Notes: generated from the letters alone by a model not told the origin. Shown: positions 5,946 through 14,912, counted from the first letter of the stretch. The stretch: DNA of 28,124 bases from Spirochaetia bacterium (GCA_900770075.1 CAAGIZ010000224.1:1-28124), one strand, 5' to 3'. Made by a program: numbers and translations.

Positions 5946-8900
5946 TTATTTATTCAATATAAATTCAACGCGGCGGTTCTTCCACCAGTTGTCCTTGTCG
6001 CTTCTGGCAACTACAGGCTGGCTTCCGCCCCGTCCTACAGCAGTAAGGCGGGCTGAATCAACTCCGTTCTTTTTGAGCTGATCCTTTACAAATTCCGCAC
6101 GTTCCTGAGAAAGCGGTGTAAGTGCTTTTCCGTACTGTACGGTGTCTACCGTCTCTTCGGTTTCCGTTCCCGAAACGTTGTTTGCGTGTCCTTCGATTGT
6201 TACAGTGTAGTTCCTGAATTTATTTAAGATTTCTGCAATACGCTTGAGAACCCTCTCGTTGTTTGCTTTCTGGGCAGCGGTAATTCCGCCCTTTATCTCA
6301 TCGTCAGTCTTAAAGTCAGCCGCATCCGATCGGAAGATAATCGACGGAACAGCCATCTTAAGCACGTCTCCAACACGGATTACGAGAACATCCACGCTGA
6401 TTTTGCCTTCGACAACGCTGGTCATGCCAAGGCTGTCAGTTGCCATAAACACATAAGGATAATCCATTGCAGACTGTACAAGTTCACCGTTATTGCCGCG
6501 TCCGTCCCAGACAAGTCTTTCGGTAATGGCAGACTTTCCGCCTACAGACCAGAATGTTTTTCCGTTTTCCGGGTCTTTTACCGTAAATGACCAGTTTTTC
6601 AAAGGAACAGTGCTGTTTCCTTTAAGCTGAATGAAAAGGTCATCGTCTTCGCCATCGTTATCCGGCGAGAAGTAGCGAGGTGCAGTCTTTACGGACAGCT
6701 GAGGAGGAGTTACGGTACAGATAAAGGCAGAAGAAACTGCATTTACCAGATTTCCTTTTTCGTAGGCAATGGAAAGATTTCCCGTGAACACGCCTTCCAT
6801 AACCTTTCCTTCGCTGTCTGTACCATCCCAGTTTATTACGGCAGGCAGGTCTTTTGACTGCTCGTTTGTCCACCGCCTTACAACCTTGCCCTCTGCACTT
6901 GTAATTGCAAAAGCCCACTCAGAAATGCCGTCGGCAACGCTTGTCCTAACAGCAAATTTCTGAATGTCGGCAATTCCATCGCCGTTCGGGGCAAAGTATT
7001 CAAGGTCAGCAGTAACGTAAGCCTTGGTTTCCCGTTTGTCCACTTTAAGACCGGCAATCTCTGCATCAGCCCGGTTTCCGGCAGCATCTACCGAACCGAA
7101 TACCAGTTTGTAAAGACCGTCCGAAACCTTGTTTCCGCTGTCGTCAGTGCCGTCCCATTCAAAGTCCGGTACAGAACCCTGCCACTGATAAGATTTTACA
7201 GCCTGACCCTTTGCGTCCACAACCTTTGCAGTCCATTTGTCTTCCGAAGAAGATTTTACCGTTACAGGAACTCCGTCCCTGTTTCCGTCTCCGTCAGGAG
7301 AGAATACCGTATAAGGAACTGAAATTTCGATAGAAGGAGCAACGCTGTCTATGATAAAACTCTGGCTTACGGCAGAGGCTTCAGATCCGTTTTTGGATTT
7401 TACGGCAAGCCTTGCAGAATAAGTTCCGTCAGCACAGCGGCTTCCGCCAGAAGAAAGACCGTTCCATTTTATTTCTGAAGGAAGGGCTTTTTCTGCAGTC
7501 TGAGTCCAGACTTTTTCTCCGCCCTGAGCGTACACTTCCAGAACATAGCTTTCTACAGTACTTCCGCTCTTTACGACAGGTGTAAAGCGTACGGCAGAAG
7601 AAGCCGGATTAAAGGCAGCAGGACTTGCAGTAAGCAGAAGTTCTGTCTTGCTGGTGTCTAGGGCAAAGGCAGAAGTTTCGAGAGTCGTGGAGTTTCCTGC
7701 TGCATCGCTGGCTGTAAGGATGTATCTGTAGTTTCCGTCACCTGCCAGAACGTTTTCTGAATCAAGACCGTTCCATGAAAGTTTTTCCGGCAGATAGGAA
7801 CCGAAATCGAAGGTCTTTACCGCTTTATTTTCAGAATTTATGACAGTTCCAGTCCAGTTAGAAACAGGAGAAAGGGAATCTGCTACAGTTGCCTGAGAAA
7901 TTTCCAGCAGGTCAAGGTTTCCGTCACCGTCAGGAGAGAAAGTTGAATTTTTTACGCTGACCTTTGCAACAGGAGCGGTGTTGTCCAGAACAAAGACAGG
8001 AGATTTCAGCGGATCCGGTTCAAAACCGTTGAGGTACTTTGCAGTAACCTTTGCATAATAAGAACCTTCAGCAGCAAGTTTTTCTGTATCGGTTTTTCCG
8101 TCAAATTCGATATTTTCCGGCGGATTATCTGTTCCCGAATAAAGGCGTACGGTTTTTCCGTTCAAGTCTTCAACAGAAACTTTCCACTCAACAAGCCTGT
8201 TCCCGGTTTTTGCCTGATCCGGAGCAGGAATTTTTACATTGAGGAGAACAGTATCGTTTACGCCATCTCCGTTTGGAGAAAAATACCGGTTTCCGCTGAG
8301 GGTGATGTTTACAGCCGGTTTTTCTGCAGAATAGATGATGTTTGAAATCGAAACTGGTGCAGAGACGTTTCCGGCCCGGTCTGTTGCCGTAATCTTATAG
8401 GAATAAACGCCGTCTTTTACAAAATTTCCGCTGTCGTCTGTACCTGCCCAGTCAAATTTCAAAGGTTCGCTCTGAGTCCATTTAAAAATCCGCACAGGAA
8501 CGCCCACAGAATCGTAAAAAGTACCTGTCCACAAGTCTTCCAGAGAGCCGGACTGCTTTATCGTAAGCACAGATTTTGCACCCTCTCCAAAGATTTTTGC
8601 ATCCGAAGAAGGCTGAACAAGGTCGATTTCTGGAGGAGTGTTGTCCACTATTACCACCAGAGGTGTAGTTGAAGCGGTGTTCTGGTTGTCGTCCGTTGCA
8701 CTGAAGGAATAATAGTAAGTTCCGTCGGGAGCGGTTTCTCCGTTGTCCATTACACCATTCCATACGACAGTCTCAGGAATCGCTACTCCGATTTTTGGAG
8801 AAACAAGCTGCTTGAAGAATTTCTTTACGCCCAGTTTTTCAGGACGTTTTTCCTTGTTTCCAATCGTGCGGACAGTTTCGCCTTTTTCGTTTTTTACGGT

Positions 8901-9074
8901 AAAACTCCACTCAGTTACGTAACGACGTTCCTTTATCTGAAGAGGAACTTCCAGAATATCCTGAACGCCGTCGTTGTTTGGAGAAATGTAAACAGGCTGT
9001 TTTTCGGCAAAGGCAAAAGCTGCAGCAGCAAGGGTAAAGGCTGCAAAGAATTGTTTTTTATTCATGATTTTCAT
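5946..9074 (-). CDS. Large secreted protein with FlgD-like Ig repeats and C-terminal OmpA domain
   Basis: The 1042-residue product begins with a signal peptide (MNKKQFFAAFTLAAAAFAFA). It then carries tandem Ig-like units of the FlgD type, recognised by repeated WNG/WDGTD...DGxYxYxxxAxDxAGN strands. Six Asp/Asn-rich motifs punctuate the chain: SPNNDGVQD (about residue 30), SPNGDGVND (265), SPDGDGNLD (380), SPDGDGNRD (592), APNGDGIAD (695) and SPDNDGEDD (803). Such motifs probably bind calcium. The last 110 residues form an OmpA/MotB-type peptidoglycan-binding domain (YTVTIEGHANN, then LSQERAEFVKDQL and a terminal NRRVEFILNK). GGGGAG at 9085-9090 supports ATG 9074; the ATG at 9092 overlaps the Shine-Dalgarno. 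The start lies 2 bases after the stop of the FadL-like gene, so the two are translated from one mRNA. Probable role: periplasmic or outer-membrane scaffold anchored to the cell wall. Confidence 0.85.
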   Translation of the reverse strand: MKIMNKKQFFAAFTLAAAAFAFAEKQPVYISPNNDGVQDILEVPLQIKERRYVTEWSFTVKNEKGETVRTIGNKEKRPEKLGVKKFFKQLVSPKIGVAIPETVVWNGVMDNGETAPDGTYYYSFSATDDNQNTASTTPLVVIVDNTPPEIDLVQPSSDAKIFGEGAKSVLTIKQSGSLEDLWTGTFYDSVGVPVRIFKWTQSEPLKFDWAGTDDSGNFVKDGVYSYKITATDRAGNVSAPVSISNIIYSAEKPAVNITLSGNRYFSPNGDGVNDTVLLNVKIPAPDQAKTGNRLVEWKVSVEDLNGKTVRLYSGTDNPPENIEFDGKTDTEKLAAEGSYYAKVTAKYLNGFEPDPLKSPVFVLDNTAPVAKVSVKNSTFSPDGDGNLDLLEISQATVADSLSPVSNWTGTVINSENKAVKTFDFGSYLPEKLSWNGLDSENVLAGDGNYRYILTASDAAGNSTTLETSAFALDTSKTELLLTASPAAFNPASSAVRFTPVVKSGSTVESYVLEVYAQGGEKVWTQTAEKALPSEIKWNGLSSGGSRCADGTYSARLAVKSKNGSEASAVSQSFIIDSVAPSIEISVPYTVFSPDGDGNRDGVPVTVKSSSEDKWTAKVVDAKGQAVKSYQWQGSVPDFEWDGTDDSGNKVSDGLYKLVFGSVDAAGNRADAEIAGLKVDKRETKAYVTADLEYFAPNGDGIADIQKFAVRTSVADGISEWAFAITSAEGKVVRRWTNEQSKDLPAVINWDGTDSEGKVMEGVFTGNLSIAYEKGNLVNAVSSAFICTVTPPQLSVKTAPRYFSPDNDGEDDDLFIQLKGNSTVPLKNWSFTVKDPENGKTFWSVGGKSAITERLVWDGRGNNGELVQSAMDYPYVFMATDSLGMTSVVEGKISVDVLVIRVGDVLKMAVPSIIFRSDAADFKTDDEIKGGITAAQKANNERVLKRIAEILNKFRNYTVTIEGHANNVSGTETEETVDTVQYGKALTPLSQERAEFVKDQLKKNGVDSARLTAVGRGGSQPVVARSDKDNWWKNRRVEFILNK

Positions 9075-9076
9075 GG

Positions 9077-10126
9077 TTATTTTTCTCCCCAAAGGATGAT
9101 TTCCGGTGCCTGAGTGTCTTTAAGACCCAGATTGATTTTTGCTCCGGCACTTACTGCATTCACGTTTTTGTAGAGCTGCTTCCATGCGCCGTTTACGGTC
9201 ATTTCGCTCTGTTCCCAGCCTTTTTCTGCCAGGAAAGAACCGTCTTTTGACCGGAACCTAAACTGAAAACTCAAGCCCACGGAAGGCATGAGGTTTTTTG
9301 ACCCTTCCGAAAATTCCCGGACATCGTATTCCCAGGAAGTGCTGAGTTTTACGACATCTGCAAACATAAACTGAAGGCCTGCATCGCAGACAAAATTCTG
9401 AAATGATGGAAAAGAAAAATCCAGGCTGGCTCCGGCTTTAAAGACCTGCATGTCCAAAAGGGTACCGGCCGCTCCGATTTTTAAAGTTGCAATTGCAGGC
9501 CAGGCAGAGGCTTCGTCCCCTGTAATGCCAAACACAGTTGTATTGCCGAGAGGTTTTCCTAAATTGAGAAGGGAAGCACCGAAGCGCAAATCTTTAAGAA
9601 AACTTATTTCTCCCAGTGTATAGAAGGCACCCAAATTCAAGCCCCCTGTCCAGTCAGAACCATGACCGTAAAAAACTCCGAGGGCAGCAGATGCACCCAC
9701 AGACAGGCTGTCCGTTACGTCTTTGGCAAAATTTGCCGTAAAGTTAAAGGAGTTTCCTAAATGCATGTCGTAGAAAGGAACGAAAACTCCCTGTACCAAA
9801 AAGGAAGAAACGCCCCATCTGGAAGGAAGGAGGATGCCGCCTTCAAAGGCACCGCCCACAGACTTGTCCGACTCGTCCTTGCTGTCAAAAAGCATGGTGC
9901 CGGAAAGGTTGAGCACCGCCCGCTGTTCATAGGCGGTAAGTGCCGGATTGTTTACAGGTGAATCGGTAGAAACCGAAAATATCGCTCCTCCTGCTGCAGA
10001 AGAGCCTTCCGTTAAAAGTTCCGGGGATGAAATGCGGAGCAGGTTTTGTCCGCCGGCCGGGGGATTGTAGGCGTATAAGGCAGCACCGGCACACACAACA
10101 AGTGATGCCATGATTTTTTTTAACAT
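9077..10126 (-). CDS. FadL/PorV-like outer-membrane barrel protein (treponemal UPF0164-like)
   Basis: The 349-residue product has a signal peptide (MLKKIMASLVVCAGAALYAY). An early region of the form SSAAGGAIFSVSTDSPVNNPALTAYEQRAVLNLSGTMLF resembles the start of FadL/PorV-type barrels (GGA...S...NPA) and the treponemal UPF0164 paralogues. The rest alternates amphipathic strands such as DVTDSLSVGASAALGVFYG, LRFGASLLNLGKPLG, FKAGASLDFSF and VVKLSTSWEYDV, and it ends AKINLGLKDTQAPEIILWGEK. The final TQAPEI is like the opening of an Ig repeat. GAGG about 10 bases upstream supports the start. Downstream it is coupled to the OmpA-like gene, so the two products probably work together at the outer membrane. 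The ligand is unknown. Confidence 0.7.
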   Translation of the reverse strand: MLKKIMASLVVCAGAALYAYNPPAGGQNLLRISSPELLTEGSSAAGGAIFSVSTDSPVNNPALTAYEQRAVLNLSGTMLFDSKDESDKSVGGAFEGGILLPSRWGVSSFLVQGVFVPFYDMHLGNSFNFTANFAKDVTDSLSVGASAALGVFYGHGSDWTGGLNLGAFYTLGEISFLKDLRFGASLLNLGKPLGNTTVFGITGDEASAWPAIATLKIGAAGTLLDMQVFKAGASLDFSFPSFQNFVCDAGLQFMFADVVKLSTSWEYDVREFSEGSKNLMPSVGLSFQFRFRSKDGSFLAEKGWEQSEMTVNGAWKQLYKNVNAVSAGAKINLGLKDTQAPEIILWGEK

Positions 10127-10191
10127 AAGATTAAACCTCTATTTTGTTATGCACTTCGTAAAAAGCTTGCAACGCAAACTTACACATTTAT

Positions 10192-10197
10192 ATTATA
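10192..10197 (-). promoter_or_regulatory. Possible -10 box for the FadL-like/OmpA-like operon
   Basis: A perfect TATAAT reads on the minus strand, 65 bases before the ATG at 10126, in an AT-rich region. No convincing -35 hexamer is found 16-18 bases further upstream, so confidence is low. The rest of the divergent gap (10127-10355) shows nothing else I can identify. Confidence 0.35.
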
Positions 10198-10355
10198 ACA
10201 ATTTATGAAAATAAATTCCCGTATATAGGGATAAATGCTCAAAAAAAATTGTCTGAAGCGTTATTTTCTGAAATTGATTTTTCCTGCGTCTGTCTTTAGG
10301 ACAGCGAAACACTCCTTTTTTTTCAAAATTGAATTTTTTGGAGATTCCCTTTATT

Positions 10356-11078
10356 ATGGTTTTCATGAAAGCAGCCCTTTATCTTATTCCCGGTAAACTG
10401 GGGGAATCTTCTGAACTGGAAAGCGTTATTCCTGCAAATAATCTGGAAATCGTAAAAAATATAAGGCATTTTATAGTAGAAAGCAGAAAATGTGCCGTGC
10501 GTTTTTTAATAGAAATTGACAGGGATTTTCCTGTAGACCAGTGCACCTTTACGGAACTGAGCGAACACACGGACGAAAAGGCAGATTTGAAGGGAATTCT
10601 GAGCTGGCTGGAAAAAGGCGAACCCATGGGCGTGCTGAGCGATGCAGGCTGTCCTGCGGTAGGAGACCCGGGAAGCCGGGCTGTTGAACTGGCCCACAAA
10701 AAAAATCTGGAAGTGATTCCCCTGACAGGTCCCAACTCCATGATTATGGCAGTGATGGCAAGCGGTTTTAACGGTCAGAATTTTGCCTTTAACGGCTACC
10801 TGCCAGTAAAAAACGGTGAAAGGGAAGCTAAAATAAGGCAGCTGGAAACAAGAATGTACAGGGAAAACCAGACCCAGCTTTTTATTGAAACACCCTACAG
10901 AAACGAAAAAATGTTTGAAACCCTTCTTAAAACCTGCCGCCTGGAAACAAAACTCTGCATTGCGGCTGGAATTACCACGGAAAGTCAGTTTATAAAGACC
11001 AAAACCGTTGCTAAATGGAAGGAGTCTCCAAAACCGCAGATTGGAAAAATTCCGGCGATTTTTTTGATTTACAAGTGA
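10356..11078 (+). CDS. RsmI-type SAM-dependent methyltransferase (tetrapyrrole-methylase fold)
   Basis: About 240 residues. It starts MVFMKAALYLIPGKLG and carries the RsmI/tetrapyrrole-methylase landmarks: SDAGCPAVGDPGSRAVELA (glycine-rich SAM-binding loop), LEVIPLTGPNSMIMAVMASG, FAFNGYLP and QLFIETPYRN. Canonical RsmI 2'-O-methylates C1402 of 16S rRNA. This sequence belongs to a shorter branch with CPAVGDPG in place of TPGISDPG, so the exact target is inferred. GGAG at 10340-10343 precedes ATG 10356 by 12 bases; ATG 10365 (MKAALYLIP) is an alternative. A TTG at 10329 is further upstream and less likely. The 3' end including the stop codon is partly duplicated at 11106-11130. Confidence 0.78.
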   Translation: MVFMKAALYLIPGKLGESSELESVIPANNLEIVKNIRHFIVESRKCAVRFLIEIDRDFPVDQCTFTELSEHTDEKADLKGILSWLEKGEPMGVLSDAGCPAVGDPGSRAVELAHKKNLEVIPLTGPNSMIMAVMASGFNGQNFAFNGYLPVKNGEREAKIRQLETRMYRENQTQLFIETPYRNEKMFETLLKTCRLETKLCIAAGITTESQFIKTKTVAKWKESPKPQIGKIPAIFLIYK

Positions 11079-11130
11079 TGGGCACCTCGAAAAACTCGTC
11101 TTTGTCGATTTTTTGATTTACAACTGATGG
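11056..11130 (+). repeat. Direct duplication of the rsmI-like 3' end
   Basis: CGATTTTTTTGATTTACAAG followed by TGATGG (11056-11081) recurs as CGATTTTTTGATTTACAAC followed by TGATGG (11106-11130), differing by one T in the run and one substitution. The copies are 50 bases apart, separated by the GGCACCTCGAAAAA motif. Confidence 0.75.
11081..11094 (+). repeat. Post-stop motif GGCACCTCGAAAAA, copy 1
   Basis: It lies 3 bases after the stop codon of the methyltransferase gene (11076-11078), in sense orientation. Other copies: 19251-19264 (minus), 25146-25159 (plus), and 15325-15338 (minus, one mismatch). Confidence 0.65.
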
Positions 11131-11149
11131 TGTTTTTAAGGTGATTTAA

Positions 11150-11262
11150 TGCGTTAGCGGCGGGGAGGGGGGCGGAAGCCGTTGCGTAGCAATGGAGCGC
11201 GAAGGCGCGGAACCCTGGACACAGCGGCCTGCCCCAGGCAGGCAACGCCCAAAGCAAACCGT
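11150..11262. repeat. GC-rich intergenic repeat, degenerate element copy
   Basis: The region between two convergent genes is GC-rich. On the minus strand it carries TTCCGCGCCTTCGCGCTCCA and a CGGCTTCCGC stretch, similar to the tail of the family A elements at 5610-5640 and 15200-15240. GCCTGCC (11227-11233) pairs with GGCAGGC (11237-11243). No gene is seen in 11131-11285. Confidence 0.5.
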
Positions 11263-11285
11263 CCGTGACAAAATTCCAGATGCTG

Positions 11286-12035
11286 TCAGTCTTTTCTTTT
11301 TCCGAAGATTTTTAAAAGTGCAAGAAGAATGTTTATGAAATCAAGATAGAGTTCCAGTGCACCCATAATTGCAACTTTTTTAAAATCGTCCGTATTTTTG
11401 GCATTCTCGGCAGTTTTTACGATTTTTTGGGAATCGAAAGCCGTAAGCCCCGTAAAGACCAGAACTGTGGCAATGCTTATGAGAAGGTCAAGCATGGAAA
11501 GCGGTGCTTTTGCAAAGAACATGAGGATAAAATGCAGGAGGGAGGCAAGAATGATTCCCCAAAGTCCCATTATGCAGTAGCGACCGAGTTTTGTAAGGTC
11601 GGATTTTGTTCTTGAACCGTAGAAGCACATTACTCCGAAGGTTACCGCTGTTGCAAGAAAGGCATTTGCTATTGAAGATATTTCGTAAACTGCAAAGATG
11701 CTTGAAAGGGTAAGCCCGTTGAGCACGGAATAAACCACGTAGGAAAGGGATGCCGCAAAGACGCTCATGGTGCGGATTTTTGCCGTAAGAAAGATTACCA
11801 CCACTATTTCCAGTATGCACAGAACCATAAAGCCCATGCCGTGTCCTGAAAAAAGCAGGCTGCCCAGTGCGCTGAGCTTGAGTTTTCCTTCTGGGGTCTG
11901 CACGAACATATTTGCTGCAGTAAAATAGGCTACGACTGCGCTTAAAAGAAGTGCAAGGGCCATCCAGCCGTAACAGCGGCCCAGAAAACGGGATTTTTCC
12001 GCTGTCGTAAGGGTAAGGGATTTTGTCTGCGTCAT
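11286..12035 (-). CDS. BAX inhibitor-1 (Bax1-I / YccA-type) membrane protein
   Basis: The 249-residue inner-membrane protein has about seven hydrophobic segments (beginning GWMALALLLSAVVAYF, GFMVLCILEIVVVIFL and VFAASLSYVVYSVLNGLTLSSIF). It shows the family hallmarks YSVLNGLTLS in the middle, TGLTAFDSQKI near residue 200, and a C-terminal ALELYLDFINILLALLKIFGKRKD with the conserved Asp. Known family members include E. coli YbhL/YccA and TMBIM proteins, which are pH-sensitive calcium leak channels or modulators of FtsH. The specific role here is unknown. GCAGGAG (12041-12047) sits 5 bases before the ATG. The gene is 69 bases downstream of the ankyrin lipoprotein gene and is probably cotranscribed. 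Confidence 0.92.
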   Translation of the reverse strand: MTQTKSLTLTTAEKSRFLGRCYGWMALALLLSAVVAYFTAANMFVQTPEGKLKLSALGSLLFSGHGMGFMVLCILEIVVVIFLTAKIRTMSVFAASLSYVVYSVLNGLTLSSIFAVYEISSIANAFLATAVTFGVMCFYGSRTKSDLTKLGRYCIMGLWGIILASLLHFILMFFAKAPLSMLDLLISIATVLVFTGLTAFDSQKIVKTAENAKNTDDFKKVAIMGALELYLDFINILLALLKIFGKRKD

Positions 12036-12046
12036 AAAAACTCCTG

Positions 12047-12060
12047 CAAAACTAGTTTTG
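12047..12060. promoter_or_regulatory. 14-base palindrome upstream of the BI-1 gene
   Basis: CAAAACTAGTTTTG is a perfect palindrome whose edge touches the Shine-Dalgarno of the BI-1 gene. It could be an operator or simply a small RNA stem limiting ribosome access. Both are inference. Confidence 0.35.
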
Positions 12061-12104
12061 TTTCGTTTTATTTTCGACTTAGTTTCGTTTTTTTTATTTT
12101 CGCA

Positions 12105-14912
12105 TTATTTTAAAAGTTCTGCAATTGCAGGTCTGTTCCAGCGCAGGGCCATTTTTGACGGAGTTTCGCCGCTGAGGTTTTTGGCTGTGCGGTCAAGTCC
12201 CAGGGAAATAAGGTGCTGTACCTGTACTTCGCTGGCGAGGCGGGCGGCATAGTGGAGGATGGTGTCTCCGGCGGTGTCCGTCTTGTGGAGGTTGAATTTG
12301 CAGATTGCGTCCAGTATTTCCACATTGCCGTTTTTAAACGCATTTGTAAGGGCGCTGTCTCCGCTGACTGTGGCAATAAAAGGATCTGCTCCCCTCTCTA
12401 TCAGGATAAGAGCCTGTTTTTTCTGTCCGGTGGTGATTGCCATGTTCAGAGGCGTTATGCCTTTTCCGTTGCGCTGGCTTATCGGGTAGCCCAGTTTTAT
12501 AAGTTCATCCAGTTTTTGAGGGGAAACCTTTTTTTCTACGGCAATGTGAATCGGCGTGTTTCCGTCGGAATCCACTATGTTGCGGTTTGTTCCCAGCACT
12601 GCCCTAAGGACTGCTTCGTCGTAGTTGAGGACAAGGCTGAAAGGGCTTTCGCCGTAGGTGTCCCGGCTGAGGGGATTGCCGCCGGCTGCGCGTATCATAT
12701 TTATGATTTTTATGTTTCCGCCGCTGGCTGCTTCGTGGAATGCGTTGCGTCCGTTCATCTCCTGAATCAGCGGATTGGCTCCGTTTTCCAGCATGAGTTT
12801 TACCATCTCTTCATTACCGCTTTGTATGGCATCCACCAGGGCAGACCTGCCTGTTACGTCCGTTGCATTTACGTTGGCACCGTTTCCAATAAGAAGGATT
12901 ACCATATTTGTTTTGCCGGAGCGGCAGCTGTCGCTGAGGGCGGTTTTTCCTGAAAGGTTCTGGGAATTTACGTCAAAGCCCAACGAGATTACGGACTGGG
13001 CTGCCTGAAGGCTGTTCCACTTTACTGCATAGTGCAGCGGCGTGTTGCCCAGATGGTCGCGAGTAAGGTTTGACCGGGTGTCCGTTATTATGCCGTTTTC
13101 GACCAGTGTGCTTATGGTTGAAGGTGAATCTGCCTTTACGGCTGCAAAGAGGGCGGATTCTCCGTTAGCATTGACTGCGTTTACGTTTGCTCCTTTTTGA
13201 ATGAGGGCGGAAGCAGCTTCGTCAAGTTTCCATTCGCAGGCATAATGCAGGGGAGTGTTGCCTGAACCGTCGGAAGCATTAAGAGTCTGGCTTGTGATGA
13301 GCCAGTCCTGCACTTCTCCTCCCTGGGTAAGGGCGATGAGCAGAGGCGAGTTGTTGTCCGTATTTGAAGCGAAGATGTCGGCATTTTTTGAAAGCAGAAG
13401 GTCGCCTACGTCCCGCTTGTTCTTCCGCACTGCCATAAAGAGAACTGAATCTCCGTCTTTGTTGCGGGCGTTTACGTCTGCCCCTGAATCCACCAGAAAT
13501 TTTATGTATTCGTACGGGCTGTCCTTTATGAGGGCTATGTGCAGGGGTGTGTTTCCGGCACTGTCCTTGGAAAGCACGTTGCGGGGAGTGATGAGTTTTC
13601 TGAGCATTTCGTCTGTCGGGCTTTCGAGGACTCGGGTAAGAGGAGTATTTCCTTCCATATCTTCTGCGTTTATGTCGGCACCTGAGGCTGCATAGAAGGT
13701 CAGGTGGCTGATGTTGTTCTTGTCGATGGCAAGGCAGAGGGGCGTTACGCCTTTTTTATTGCGTTCGTTTACCGGTGCTCCGTGGGTTATAAGCAGGGAA
13801 AGCACGTCTGTCTTTACTCCTGCAAGGGTACATACGTGGAGGACTGTATCTCCGTACATGTCTTTCTGGGTAACGTCTGCATTGTACATTAAGAGAGTGC
13901 TGTACATCTCGTACTGTTTTTCTTCTGGAATGATGAGAAGGAAAGGGGATTTTCCGACGGCATCAAGGGCATCAACTTTTGCACCGGCACCAAGAAGCAG
14001 TCTGGCAATGTCTACCCTGCCGTAGCGCACGGCTTCGTGCAGCGGTGTTGAGCCGGCAATGTCCTGTGCCTGAAGGATGTCTGACAGGCGCACTGCCGTT
14101 TTTTCGTTGAGGATGTAGTTTACGACACCGGTGTGTCCCATGATTGTTGCCAGGTGAAGAGGGGTCTGTCCGTCTGCAAAGCGGAGCATGGTGTTGTGAG
14201 TGCGCACTGAATCTTCAAAATAAGCAAAATCTCCCCGTTCGCAATCGCAGCCTGCCTGTAAAAGGGAAACCGCTATCCTTACGGGTACCAGCTCCCCTGC
14301 CCTTTCGTAGCACAGGGCCAGCGGGGTCTGTCCTTTACTGTTTTTTACGGAAAGAGGAAGCTGTTTTTTGATGCAGTAATCGATTGCCTTTTCGTCGTCG
14401 GTGAGGACAAAATAATGGACGATTGAATTTCCGTTTACATCCCGGATCTGTCCGGTCTTTTCGGTAATCATTATGTCGTACCACAGTTCATCTTTTCCGA
14501 TGGCCAGCTGCAGGGCTGTCTTTTCCTCTGCGTCTTTTTCAAAGATGTTTGCTCCCAGCTGAATAAGGGTTTTGGCGGCTTCGATATTGTCGTTTTTTAC
14601 TGCAACAAGAAGGGGCGTGTCGCCGTCTTTGTTTTTGACTTCCATATCGGCATTTTTAAATGCAAAAAATGCAATAAGGTCGCTTTCGTTAAGCCGGGCA
14701 CACAGATGCAGAGCCGTGTCGCCGTTTTCGTCCTGAGAGTTTATGTCTGTTTTTGGGATAAAAAGCCCCTTTGCTTCGTCGTAGCGGCCTTCTTTTAAAA
14801 GTTTCTGCACGCTTTCGTCTTTTGCAACTTCCGTCGATTGGCAGGCCGTAAAAATAAGGCTGAAAGACAGGGCTAAAAGGGGAATGGATTTATAAATCTT
14901 AGATTTTTTCAT
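12105..14912 (-). CDS. Giant ankyrin-repeat lipoprotein (about 26 repeats)
   Basis: The 935-residue product starts MKKSKIYKSIPLLALSFSLI and has a lipobox (LIFTACQS), predicting lipid attachment at the Cys and a membrane-anchored location outside the cytoplasm. From about residue 55 to the C-terminus nearly everything is ankyrin repeat. I count about 26 units by their Gly-x-Thr-Pro-Leu-His-like starts (GDTPLLVAV, GQTPLHLAT, GNTPLHIAL, GNTPLHYAC, GKTALSDSC, GNTPIHIAV, GDTILHYAA and others). One unit (around residues 190-240) contains a longer insertion. GGGAG lies 5 bases before ATG 14912; an ATG at 14966 would add an 18-residue stretch before the signal peptide and is rejected. Ankyrin solenoids bind proteins; the partner is not evident. 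BI-1 follows downstream. Confidence 0.93.
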   Translation of the reverse strand: MKKSKIYKSIPLLALSFSLIFTACQSTEVAKDESVQKLLKEGRYDEAKGLFIPKTDINSQDENGDTALHLCARLNESDLIAFFAFKNADMEVKNKDGDTPLLVAVKNDNIEAAKTLIQLGANIFEKDAEEKTALQLAIGKDELWYDIMITEKTGQIRDVNGNSIVHYFVLTDDEKAIDYCIKKQLPLSVKNSKGQTPLALCYERAGELVPVRIAVSLLQAGCDCERGDFAYFEDSVRTHNTMLRFADGQTPLHLATIMGHTGVVNYILNEKTAVRLSDILQAQDIAGSTPLHEAVRYGRVDIARLLLGAGAKVDALDAVGKSPFLLIIPEEKQYEMYSTLLMYNADVTQKDMYGDTVLHVCTLAGVKTDVLSLLITHGAPVNERNKKGVTPLCLAIDKNNISHLTFYAASGADINAEDMEGNTPLTRVLESPTDEMLRKLITPRNVLSKDSAGNTPLHIALIKDSPYEYIKFLVDSGADVNARNKDGDSVLFMAVRKNKRDVGDLLLSKNADIFASNTDNNSPLLIALTQGGEVQDWLITSQTLNASDGSGNTPLHYACEWKLDEAASALIQKGANVNAVNANGESALFAAVKADSPSTISTLVENGIITDTRSNLTRDHLGNTPLHYAVKWNSLQAAQSVISLGFDVNSQNLSGKTALSDSCRSGKTNMVILLIGNGANVNATDVTGRSALVDAIQSGNEEMVKLMLENGANPLIQEMNGRNAFHEAASGGNIKIINMIRAAGGNPLSRDTYGESPFSLVLNYDEAVLRAVLGTNRNIVDSDGNTPIHIAVEKKVSPQKLDELIKLGYPISQRNGKGITPLNMAITTGQKKQALILIERGADPFIATVSGDSALTNAFKNGNVEILDAICKFNLHKTDTAGDTILHYAARLASEVQVQHLISLGLDRTAKNLSGETPSKMALRWNRPAIAELLK

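Noticed and set aside
5946..10126. Type IX secretion components
   Set aside because: SPNGDG motifs and a FadL-like barrel are suggestive, but no Por/Gld/Spr core gene is present and the motifs are internal rather than C-terminal.
12213..12953. 246-residue plus-strand open frame
   Set aside because: It is the antisense of the ankyrin repeats; its repetitive composition mirrors the real gene.
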